Shown: positions 1 to 6,278 of the stretch, in pieces
Position numbering within the stretch: position 1 is the first letter of the stretch
Layout of the letters: the number at the start of each line of letters is the position of its first letter
Origin: Dehalococcoidia bacterium
GTDB lineage: Bacteria; Chloroflexota; Dehalococcoidia; DSTF01; JALHUB01
Assembly: GCA_022865685.1 (NCBI GenBank)
Contig: JALHUB010000325.1
Coordinates: 1-6,817 of the forward strand
DNA length: 6,817 bases
Direction of reading: 5' to 3'
Notes under the pieces: model-generated
The model's database searches: none
What the model was told of the DNA's origin: nothing
Seen by the model: only the letters and a program-made list of their open reading frames with translations
Made by a program: the position numbers and the translations under genes

Positions 1-491
1 ACCGGGTTCCCATGCCTGTCAACAGGGTACCGGAACGAATACGAACCTGGGTCAGCATCGCAGAACTGGTGAAGCCCATCTTCGATGGCATCGTTATCCA
101 TTTTGTTGGACCTACTGAACCAGATCTGTTCAAGCCTAGGCCGGACATCTTTCCAAAGCGACATAAGATCGTGGTGAATCGGCACTTCGCGAGATAGTCC
201 CAGCAACCTGCCGCTGACAACGATCAACTCCTTAAGTCTGAGCTCGAGATACTGCCGATACAGAAAGGCGACCGGATACAGGAGGACATCAATAGGCCAC
301 ACTCGGTTATCCAGCAGGTCCTGGACTAATTGATCGGCTGCGGTCTTGAAACCCTCCGCGTAGGCGTCCCAGCACATCTCGATATCCAGATAGCCGAGGC
401 GGGCGTTCTGCTTCCAATCGTTGGCTCCGCCAAGAAGCCTCGCCCCCTTTTTTGGCATCGCCGGTCCCGAGAATTCACTGCTGCTGCTCAT
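1..491 (-). CDS. Unrecognised protein, 3' end missing (runs off left edge)
   Basis: An open frame of 163 codons starts at ATG 491 and reads without a stop to the window edge, so the C-terminus lies outside. It begins MSSSSEFSGPAM and continues with a mostly helical, soluble-looking sequence: GYLDIEMCWDAYAEGF near residues 33-48, a hydrophobic helix VLLYPVAFLYRQYLELRLK (about 69-87), then an HHDLMSLWKDVRPRL segment and SYSFRYPVDRHGNPV at the end. I see no signal peptide or clear membrane anchor. The pattern LYRxYLELRLKxLI ... HDLxxLW ... FRYPxDxxG resembles a widespread uncharacterised family, possibly all-helical and HEPN-like, but I cannot confirm this and assign no function. An alternative start is ATG 458 (residue 12). 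The gene begins 8 nt after the stop of the upstream ORF, so the two are probably cotranscribed. Codons such as GAT, TTA, ATT and AAT are more frequent here than in grpE or rho, hinting at a different origin. Confidence 0.8.
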   Translation of the reverse strand, partial: MSSSSEFSGPAMPKKGARLLGGANDWKQNARLGYLDIEMCWDAYAEGFKTAADQLVQDLLDNRVWPIDVLLYPVAFLYRQYLELRLKELIVVSGRLLGLSREVPIHHDLMSLWKDVRPRLEQIWFSRSNKMDNDAIEDGLHQFCDADPGSYSFRYPVDRHGNP

Positions 492-499
492 CAAACTGT

Positions 500-1021
500 T
501 TACACCTGTTGCTCAACGGAGACCGCAGCCACGACGGACGGTGGACCCTGCAAGATTACCCGCTGCTCTCCGCTCGCGCGGTCCACCTGTCCTGTCTCAG
601 ATATATACATCTCAACGGCTACACGCGCACCACGATGCCAATCCGGAACCTCGATGACAACAGCATCGCGAAGATATCTTGCTGGCGGTTGTTCGGCGAT
701 ATCCCCGGCCAAGAAGGTGGCGATGCATTCGTCTCCCTTCAATGTTGCTGTGGGCTGGCGCTTTTGGCAATCGTGATAACCGTGCTGACGCTCAGGGTTG
801 CGGTAACCTTCGAGCTGAGCTATCCGAATGCGCGCTTCATCCTTCCACGTTAGGGGAGCTTTCGGGTCCCGAAGATGGTAGTGTCCGTCAGCCTCATAAC
901 TGAAGTAGATTGAGCGATCCCCCACGAGTCCGCGAAAGAAGAAACTGCCGTTGTCCTTCCGCGTGACAAGCACCATTGGAAGGACTCGCCCGTTGAATCT
1001 CACCGCAACGACTCTATCCAT
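500..1021 (-). CDS. Hypothetical protein overlapping the end of grpE
   Basis: A 173-residue protein I do not recognise. It is predicted to be soluble, without signal peptide or membrane segments. The N-terminal half looks beta-rich (VVAVRFNGRVLPMVLVTRK, then GSFFFRGLVGDRSIYFSYE), followed by a charged stretch HLRDPKAPLTWKDEARIRI and a His-rich piece ERQHGYHDCQKRQ. The C-terminal half again looks beta-stranded (DAVVIEVPDWHRGARVAVEMYI). The chosen ATG 1021 overlaps the grpE stop by 8 nt (ATGGATAG), a typical translational-coupling arrangement, and no strong SD is visible upstream. A later in-frame ATG exists at residue 16. The following partial gene starts 8 nt after this one ends, so grpE and the two genes form one apparent transcription unit. 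In many bacteria dnaK or dnaJ would be expected here. It could be one half of a two-gene accessory module, but that is only inference. Confidence 0.72.
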   Translation of the reverse strand: MDRVVAVRFNGRVLPMVLVTRKDNGSFFFRGLVGDRSIYFSYEADGHYHLRDPKAPLTWKDEARIRIAQLEGYRNPERQHGYHDCQKRQPTATLKGDECIATFLAGDIAEQPPARYLRDAVVIEVPDWHRGARVAVEMYISETGQVDRASGEQRVILQGPPSVVAAVSVEQQV

Positions 1022-1607
1022 GCTCGTTCTCGCGTTCCTCGTTCCCTTTCTTCCCGCGGCCGACGATCACCATCGCCGGACGCAGCACGCGCTCGCCGAG
1101 CATGTAGCCCCGCTGCACCTCGGCGACCACCTTCCCCTCGTCACCGTCGCCGTACATCGTCGCCTCGTGGTAGCGGGGGTCGAAGTCCTGGCCCTCCGTC
1201 TTGATCTCAGCCACGCCGCTCGCCTCCAGTATCGCCTGGAGCTTGCGATGGATAAGGCGAATGCCGTCCACCCAGGTGAGGCCGGCGAGATGCGCGTCGA
1301 CGTTGCGCAGGGCACGCTCCAGGTCGTCGAGGATCGGCAGGATGTTGATGATGAGCGCCGCGTTCGCCAGCAGCGCGACCTCCTGTCGCTCCTGCTCCGT
1401 ACGACGCTTGTAGTTCTGGAAGTCGGCGGCGGCGCGCTGCCAGTTCGCCAGGTAGCCTTCCGCCTTCTTCTTCTCCTCTTCGAGCTGCGCTTTCAGTGTC
1501 TCCACGTCCTCGGCGGAGGCAGCCTGGTGGTGCTCGCCGTGGCGCTTTCCGCCGGTGGAGCTGCGCTTGTCGACTGGTGACGGGTGCTCCAGGTCTTGCT
1601 CGGACAT
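1014..1607 (-). CDS. grpE: GrpE nucleotide exchange factor
   Basis: GrpE is the cytoplasmic homodimeric co-chaperone that releases ADP from DnaK and so drives the Hsp70 folding cycle. The 197-residue length is normal. Residues 1-30 are a polar, disordered tail. Residues 33-105 form the long coiled-coil helix with the family pattern YLANWQRAAADFQNYKRRTE (52-71), followed by the ILPILDDLERAL helix (89-100) of the four-helix bundle. The C-terminal beta domain has the signature FDPRYHEAT (142-150), then VVAEVQRGYMLGERVLRPA (160-178) and VIV. The tail GRGKKGNEERENEHG is charged. ATG 1607 is preceded by GAGG with 8-nt spacing. dnaK is not next to it: two unknown genes follow, the first overlapping by 8 nt. 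Upstream lie a hairpin and a 24-codon mini-ORF that may regulate it. No complete CIRCE operator for the HrcA repressor was found. Confidence 0.97.
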   Translation of the reverse strand: MSEQDLEHPSPVDKRSSTGGKRHGEHHQAASAEDVETLKAQLEEEKKKAEGYLANWQRAAADFQNYKRRTEQERQEVALLANAALIINILPILDDLERALRNVDAHLAGLTWVDGIRLIHRKLQAILEASGVAEIKTEGQDFDPRYHEATMYGDGDEGKVVAEVQRGYMLGERVLRPAMVIVGRGKKGNEERENEHG

Positions 1608-1629
1608 CCCTGCCCCCTCGGGCCGCTCG

Positions 1630-1704
1630 CTATCCCTGCGCGACGAGCCGGCCCATTAGCGATGAGAGGTAACGCACAGTAGGTATGATACGGGAGTACG
1701 CCAT
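1630..1704 (-). CDS. Candidate 24-residue leader ORF before grpE
   Basis: A small ORF starts at ATG 1704 and ends at TAG 1630, 22 nt before the grpE start. It encodes MAYSRIIPTVRY followed by LSSLMGRLVAQG, which could form a short amphipathic helix with three Arg and no acidic residues. A good SD (GGGAGG, 6 nt before the ATG) supports translation. Both the SD and the ATG lie inside the hairpin at 1691-1717, so translation may be structure-controlled. Whether this is a genuine peptide or a chance frame cannot be decided without comparison to relatives. Confidence 0.3.
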   Translation of the reverse strand: MAYSRIIPTVRYLSSLMGRLVAQG

Positions 1705-1717
1705 CCGCGTCCTCCCG
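1691..1717 (-). promoter_or_regulatory. SD- and start-codon-sequestering hairpin upstream of grpE
   Basis: On the minus strand CGGGAG (1717-1712) pairs with CTCCCG (1696-1691). Inside that stem, after a single G/A mismatch, ACGC pairs with GCGT around a five-base loop GGATG. This gives 10 GC-rich base pairs. The SD (GGGAGG) of the 24-codon mini-ORF is in the stem and its ATG is in the loop. The geometry is that of a translation-blocking RNA element, and placement ahead of a heat-shock gene would fit an RNA thermometer. It could equally be an operator palindrome or chance. The pairing is directly visible; the function is inferred. Confidence 0.4.
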
Positions 1718-1842
1718 ATTCTTCGCCTATTACTACTGTAACACCTTCCTGCTTTCAGGCGATGATCGCTCAGGGTCTTTGCACTCTGACTGCAGGTCCT
1801 TCCTCTCTCTACTCCATCGAGCCTCCCTACCCAATCAAATTC

Positions 1843-1872
1843 AGTTAACCATCGGCTCCGTTGACCTGTCAA
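1843..1872 (-). promoter_or_regulatory. Possible grpE promoter
   Basis: The minus strand carries a perfect -35 TTGACA (1872-1867), an 18-bp spacer ending in TGG, and a weak -10 TTAACT (1848-1843, 3 of 6 matches). The TG one base before the -10 makes it an extended -10. The same layout (TTGACA, 18 bp ending in TGG) occurs before the M23 gene. Transcription would start near 1836, giving a leader of about 230 nt that includes the 1691-1717 hairpin. The -35 sits within the palindrome TTGACCTGTCAA. Confidence 0.35.
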
Positions 1873-1935
1873 GTGGCCGGAAGCCTCTCCCGGGTCGGCC
1901 GGAAACCTTCGGAACTCGCGCCGTCTCTCACCCGT

Positions 1936-2031
1936 AGGCCAGGCTTTCCAGCCTGGCCTGGAAGACGCCGAGGCTGGAAAGCCTCGGCTACAGACTCTCA
2001 ATCCGTTTTCATGCCCAACCTTCAGGCTGGG
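1936..2031. repeat. Cluster of three tetraloop hairpins (palindromic element)
   Basis: Three compact palindromes lie within 96 bp. The first is AGGCCAGGCT/AGCCTGGCCT (10 bp perfect, loop TTCC, 1936-1959). The second is GCCGAGGCT/AGCCTCGGC (9 bp perfect, loop GGAA, 1967-1988). The third is CCCAACC/GGCTGGG (loop TTCA, 2014-2031), which pairs fully on the minus strand if one G-U pair is allowed. The cores of the first two, AGGCTTTCCAGCCT and AGGCTGGAAAGCCT, are exact reverse complements, so they can also pair with each other as a 14-bp inverted repeat. This resembles REP/BIME-type intergenic palindromes. Lying between divergent genes, it is not a normal terminator, because no T-run follows any stem. 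Copy number in the genome is unknown. Confidence 0.7.
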
Positions 2032-2060
2032 GTGCGACCTGCTCCGCCGGTAGCTCAATG

Positions 2061-2089
2061 CTGACCGAATCCGATTCGCGTGCTATACT
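2061..2089 (+). promoter_or_regulatory. Leaderless promoter of the MBL-fold gene
   Basis: The -35 CTGACC (2061-2066, 4 of 6 matches) is separated by 17 bp from the -10 TATACT (2084-2089, 5 of 6). TGC directly before it makes an extended -10. Seven bases then lead to the A of ATG 2097, so the predicted transcript begins at the start codon itself. No SD lies before this ATG, consistent with leaderless translation. Confidence 0.65.
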
Positions 2090-2096
2090 CCTGGCG

Positions 2097-2726
2097 ATGG
2101 AGCTAATCTGGCTTGGGAGCTTCTGCTTCCGAATCCGCAGCCGCGAGGCGACAATCGTCACTGATCCCTGCCCCAAGAGCAGCGGCTATGTCATCGGCAA
2201 AGTCGCCGCCGACATCGTAACCGTCTCCTCCGATCACCCCGACAACAGCAATCTCACCGCCGTCGCCGGTGCCCCGCTTGTCATCTGGGGACCCGGTGAG
2301 TACGAGAGGGCTCAGGTCCTAATCACCGGCATCGCCACCGACCGCCAGCCCGGCGAGGCCGCCAAGAGCACCGCCTACGTCATCGAGACGGAGAACATGC
2401 GCATCTGCCACCTGGGACGGCTCAGCCACGTACCCACGTCGGACGAGGTCGAGGAGATGAGCGGCGTTGACCTGCTCCTCCTCCCCGTCGGTGGCAACGG
2501 CGCCCTTGACGCAACGCAGGCCCAGGAGACGATTACCCTCCTGGAGCCGAAGATGATCATCCCCATGAACTACGCCACGCCCGTCGCCAAGGCGAAGCTC
2601 GATCCCGTCGACGGCTTCCTCCGCGAGACAGGCGCCCCTGCCGCAGAGCCGCTTCCGCGCCTGTCCGTGAACCACTCGTCGCTCCCTCACGAGCCGACGA
2701 TCGTCCTTCTGGACTACAAGCGCTAG
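2097..2726 (+). CDS. MBL-fold protein (COG2220-like) lacking most metal ligands
   Basis: A 209-residue cytoplasmic MBL-fold protein. The start is ATG 2097 rather than 2058, because the family begins MELIWLG and the promoter places +1 at 2097. The fold is recognisable throughout: WLGSFCFRIRSREATIVTDP (5-24), ADIVTVSSDHPDNSNL (38-53), GPGEYE (65-70), ITGIATD, RICHLGRLSHVPT (102-114), VDLLLLPVGG (124-133), LEPKMIIPMNY (149-159) and a terminal VLLDY. By memory of the family, active members read GHSCF, SHDHPDH, LGDLGH and PMHY. Here these are GSFCF, SSDHPDN, LGRLSH and PMNY, so three metal-binding His are S45, N50 and N158 and the bridging Asp is R108. Only H47 and D49 remain of the HxHxDH motif. 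Hydrolase activity is therefore unlikely. The frame is intact, which argues for a retained non-catalytic role rather than decay. Its substrate or partner is unknown. It converges on the M23 gene and has its own promoter. Confidence 0.88.
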   Translation: MELIWLGSFCFRIRSREATIVTDPCPKSSGYVIGKVAADIVTVSSDHPDNSNLTAVAGAPLVIWGPGEYERAQVLITGIATDRQPGEAAKSTAYVIETENMRICHLGRLSHVPTSDEVEEMSGVDLLLLPVGGNGALDATQAQETITLLEPKMIIPMNYATPVAKAKLDPVDGFLRETGAPAAEPLPRLSVNHSSLPHEPTIVLLDYKR

Positions 2727-2751
2727 CCGGCGGCTCGGTACCGCAGGCATG

Positions 2752-2774
2752 AAAAAAGGCGGCCTTGAGCCGCC
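2752..2774 (-). terminator. Intrinsic terminator of the M23 peptidase gene
   Basis: On the minus strand GGCGGC, loop TCAAG, GCCGCC is followed directly by six T. It starts 22 nt after the M23 stop codon. The plus strand has A residues before the stem and no T-run after it, so it should act only on minus-strand transcripts. Confidence 0.85.
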
Positions 2775-2796
2775 CACGCTTCGATGCCGTCGCCGT

Positions 2797-4023
2797 CTAG
2801 GGCAGATAGTTCAGCGGGTTGACGGCGGACCCGTTCAGGTGCACCTCAAAGTGCAGGTGGTAGCCCGTCGTACGGCCGGTCAACCCGACGTAGCCGATGA
2901 CGTCGCCCTGGTTGACGTACTCGCCCTGGCTGACGGCGAACGACGCCATGTGGGCGTAGAGCGTCTCGAAGCCGTTCTGGTGGCTTATGACCGCGTAGAA
3001 GCCGTAGGAGCAGCAGGAGTTCCCACCGGCGAAGGTGACGACTCCCGATGCGGCCGCTCGAATCGGTGCGCCCGGGCTGTTGTACTGGTCGATGTCGATG
3101 CCGAGCGGGTGCGACCCGGAGTAGTAACTGGAGACGCGCCCCTGGACGGGCCAGATGAAGCCGCTCGATGACGGCGGGCCGGGCTCGGACGGTTCCGGAG
3201 CCGGGCTGGTCTCCTCCGAAGGCGGGGATGGCGGCTCAGGCGTCGCACTGGGCGGCGGAGGCGGCGCCGGCATCGAGCCGTTGGGAACGAAGACTATCTG
3301 ATTCTCGGCTATGCCGTCGGCGTTCGCCAGGTGATTGCCGCCGAAGCTGACAATCGACTGAACGTCGACGCTGAACCTGGCGGCAATATCGCTGAGCGTA
3401 TCGCCCATGCGGATGTCGTAGATAATGCCGTCGCTCATCGGCACGCGCAGGAACTGACCGACGGCCAGCGTGTCGGCGTTCTCAAGGTCCAGGTTATTCC
3501 AGAGAATCGACGTGCCCGCGATGCCGTAGCGCGTCGCCAAACCGTCGATGCTGTCGCCTTCCTGCACTGTGTAGATGATGTAGACCGGCGGCGGTGGCGT
3601 GGGAATGGGCGTCGCCGGCGCGCTTGCCGCCATCATCATGTCGCCGGCGGGTATCAGCGGCGCGGGTGATTGCAGGACCAGCGGTATGGGGGTCGCGGTC
3701 GACTGTGCCGAAACGAGGGTCTGCGGCAGCACCGAGGCGTGGAGAACGGCATCCTCCGCCGGCGCCACCGCGGCGGCGACGTCGGAGAAGGCAAGCTGGC
3801 TTACGGGTGAAGAGACGTTCTTTGTGGCGAGTTCGAGTTGTCCGGTGAAAAAGACGGTGGAGAGCAGAGATAGAAACGCCAGGGCCAGGATGAAGAGATG
3901 AATGCAGGGCCTATATTTCCTGCTAAACCCGGCAGCGGTGGGGGGCTGTCGTCCCAGGCTATTTGGTCGCGACCCTATCCGGTTTTCCGGATTAGGAGCG
4001 CGCGGGCCGAGCGTGCCTCTAAT
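2797..4023 (-). CDS. Membrane-anchored LysM-LysM-M23 peptidoglycan endopeptidase
   Basis: Predicted zinc endopeptidase that cuts peptide cross-links of the cell wall outside the membrane, with two LysM modules for glycan binding. From the proposed ATT start the protein has 408 residues. An Arg/Pro-rich cytoplasmic N-terminus (1-40) is followed by a transmembrane segment HLFILALAFLSLLSTVFF (42-59), a linker, LysM 1 (151-195, YTVQEGDSI), LysM 2 (202-247, YDIRMGDTL), a Pro/Ser/Glu linker (251-287), and the M23 domain (289-405). Candidate zinc and catalytic residues are H305 and the Asp of HPLGID, H358 in LYAH, and H389/H391 in HLHFE. The Cys-Cys pair in GGNSCCSYG is a feature I recall from related proteins. 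The first ordinary start, GTG 3768, would remove the membrane anchor, and the frame stays open to a TAG at 4036. ATT 4023, 8 nt after AGGAGG (4037-4032), is the best start, but a CTG start at residue 23 or an amber-mutated longer gene from ATG 4089 is possible. It has its own promoter and a strong terminator. Confidence 0.88.
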   Translation of the reverse strand: MRGTLGPRAPNPENRIGSRPNSLGRQPPTAAGFSRKYRPCIHLFILALAFLSLLSTVFFTGQLELATKNVSSPVSQLAFSDVAAAVAPAEDAVLHASVLPQTLVSAQSTATPIPLVLQSPAPLIPAGDMMMAASAPATPIPTPPPPVYIIYTVQEGDSIDGLATRYGIAGTSILWNNLDLENADTLAVGQFLRVPMSDGIIYDIRMGDTLSDIAARFSVDVQSIVSFGGNHLANADGIAENQIVFVPNGSMPAPPPPPSATPEPPSPPSEETSPAPEPSEPGPPSSSGFIWPVQGRVSSYYSGSHPLGIDIDQYNSPGAPIRAAASGVVTFAGGNSCCSYGFYAVISHQNGFETLYAHMASFAVSQGEYVNQGDVIGYVGLTGRTTGYHLHFEVHLNGSAVNPLNYLP

Positions 4024-4035
4024 GCTCCTCGCCTC

Positions 4036-4089
4036 CTACTTGGTGGCCAAACTCAGCAGTCTGCCTCCTCCACCCGGCATACGCAACAT
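4036..4089 (-). CDS. Candidate 17-codon leaderless leader ORF before the M23 gene
   Basis: ATG 4089 lies exactly 7 nt after the -10 element, so it could be the first codon of a leaderless transcript. The peptide is MLRMPGGGGRLLSLATK. Its TAG (4038-4036) overlaps the AGGAGG that precedes the ATT start of the M23 gene, and both are in the same frame. It may be a leader peptide that hands ribosomes to the peptidase. Alternatively it may be the true N-terminus of that protein, cut by a nonsense codon (a sense codon such as AAG, GAG or CAG changed to TAG). Confidence 0.35.
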   Translation of the reverse strand: MLRMPGGGGRLLSLATK

Positions 4090-4096
4090 CAGCGAG

Positions 4097-4126
4097 ACCT
4101 TACCAGACTTAGCGACAGGTTGTCAA
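4097..4126 (-). promoter_or_regulatory. Promoter of the M23 peptidase gene
   Basis: Perfect -35 TTGACA (4126-4121), 18-bp spacer ending in TGG, and -10 TAAGGT (4102-4097, 3 of 6 matches but with extended-10 TG). Predicted +1 falls on ATG 4089. This gives the M23 gene a transcript separate from rho. Confidence 0.6.
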
Positions 4127-4257
4127 GGGCAAAAGGGCGCTATTTGGGGTCTTTTTTTCGCGCGCAAAAGAGTTATGTAGAATCGCCGGCGTGACTTTCC
4201 CTGGGCGATCGCGCTATAGGGGCGAAGGCTGTCGGGTTGGCTCTTGGGATGGAGACG

Positions 4258-5538
<1,281 letters not shown>

Positions 5539-5629
5539 AGTCCAAACCTCGAGTCAAAGTACCGATTAGGGATTTTCAAGAGAACACAGGAGGGAATAGA
5601 TAGTGGTCGCGGTCCTCGTGGCCGTCTAC

Positions 5630-5658
5630 ATACTACAGCATCCATTCCTTGTTTTCAA
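5630..5658 (-). promoter_or_regulatory. Promoter of rho
   Basis: -35 TTGAAA (5658-5653, 5 of 6 matches), 17-bp spacer, -10 TAGTAT (5635-5630, 4 of 6). Predicted +1 near 5622, giving a leader of about 85 nt before the rho start. It lies just after the early fsa stop, so the missing fsa 3' end would have occupied this region. Confidence 0.5.
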
Positions 5659-5678
5659 GCAATTGTGTCTCTACGCCC

Positions 5679-6188
5679 TCACTTTCGCGTGCTGCTCGCC
5701 GCTATAACCTGCGACGGCAGCCGGTAGCGGTCGAGTATCTCCACGGTGTCGCTCACGACCTCCATGCCGTCGTGGCCCGCGTCGTCGAGACGGCCGACGA
5801 AGGGGCTGATGTAGGCCGCTCCCGCCAGCGCCGCCAGCAGCGCCTGGTTCGCCGAGAAGACGTGCGTCATGTTGACGTTGACGCCCTCTTTGGCCAGCTT
5901 CGCCGTCGCCTCCAGGCCTGCGGCGTCGATGGGAATCTTGACGACGACGTCGGGGTGCCAACCGGCGACCTCGCGCGCCTCAGCGATGATGCCCGGCACG
6001 TCGCGGGCAATGCACTCGGCGGAGACGGGGCCGTTGACGACCTCGCATATCTCCACCACTCGCTCTCTATATTCGACACCGCGCTCCTTCGCCATTAGCG
6101 TTGGATTCGTCGTAACGCCGGAGAGGACGCCCAGCTTCGCCGCCTCGCGGATCTCGTCGATGTTCGCGGTGTCTAGGAATATGCGCAT
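5679..6188 (-). CDS. fsa: C-terminally truncated FSA/TalC-type transaldolase
   Basis: Member of the small transaldolase/fructose-6-phosphate aldolase family, cytoplasmic Schiff-base enzymes of sugar-phosphate metabolism. The N-terminal 165 residues are a clean match: MRIFLDTANIDEIREA (1-16), GVTTNPTLMAKE (24-35), VVKIPID (82-88) with the expected Schiff-base Lys K84, VNVNMTHVFSANQALLAALA (103-122), and YISPFVGRLDD (126-136). Related proteins have about 214-220 residues. This one ends at 169, just after the seventh strand (VIAAS, then STRK). The last strand with its usual ADIATVP motif and the final helices, which also hold the oligomer together, are absent, and no frame up to rho restores them. 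It is therefore either a recent 3' deletion (a decaying gene) or a divergent short form. ATG 6188 is preceded by GGAG with 7-nt spacing. It follows pyrG by 90 bp and precedes rho, as tal does in related gene clusters. Confidence 0.85.
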   Translation of the reverse strand: MRIFLDTANIDEIREAAKLGVLSGVTTNPTLMAKERGVEYRERVVEICEVVNGPVSAECIARDVPGIIAEAREVAGWHPDVVVKIPIDAAGLEATAKLAKEGVNVNMTHVFSANQALLAALAGAAYISPFVGRLDDAGHDGMEVVSDTVEILDRYRLPSQVIAASSTRK

Positions 6189-6278
6189 CTCTTCTCTCCA
6201 TCGTCGATGCTACAAGTTGCGCCGCGCCATTCCACATTCGTCGAAGCCCGGGCTGCCGGACAAACGGGAGTATCCTGC

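Larger units (their letters stand above)
1608..2096. other. Divergent intergenic region between grpE and the MBL gene
   Basis: About 490 bp without a well-supported full-length gene. It holds, from right to left, the leaderless promoter of the MBL gene, the three-hairpin cluster, a direct repeat GGCCGGAA (1875-1882 and 1897-1904), the possible grpE promoter, and the mini-ORF with its hairpin. A 142-codon minus frame crosses most of it, but its Arg/Ser/Gly-rich translation is not protein-like and it runs through the palindromes, so I do not call it. Confidence 0.7.

Noticed and set aside
951..1580. Plus-strand 209-codon open frame
   Set aside because: It lies antisense to grpE, whose conserved motifs are unmistakable; the Leu/Val/Arg-rich translation is a shadow of GC-rich codons.
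1776..1792. GAGTGCAAA-like half site suggesting a CIRCE (HrcA) operator before grpE
   Set aside because: The second half of the inverted repeat (TTAGCACTC spaced by 9) is absent on either side.
1608..1860. T-box riboswitch in the long grpE leader
   Set aside because: No AGGGUGGUACCGCG-type antiterminator bulge and no terminator with a T-run; grpE is also not a usual T-box target.
1630..2058. Minus-strand 142-codon open frame in the divergent region
   Set aside because: It crosses the palindrome cluster, has low-complexity Arg/Ser composition and no recognisable motif. Only its last 24 codons, with their own SD, seemed worth keeping.
2058..2096. ATG 2058 as the start of the MBL protein
   Set aside because: The extra 13 residues do not fit the family start MELIWLG, and they lie upstream of the predicted transcription start, overlapping the promoter.
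2797..3768. GTG 3768 as the start of the M23 peptidase
   Set aside because: The same frame continues upstream through a clear transmembrane helix and linker, and no SD precedes this GTG.
4134..4160. T-run near 4151 as a plus-strand terminator, or a rho-gene terminator on the minus strand
   Set aside because: No convincing GC-rich stem directly precedes the T-run on either strand.
3898..4194. Plus-strand frames of 92-98 codons
   Set aside because: They lie antisense to the N-terminal part and promoter of the M23 gene and show no protein-like pattern.
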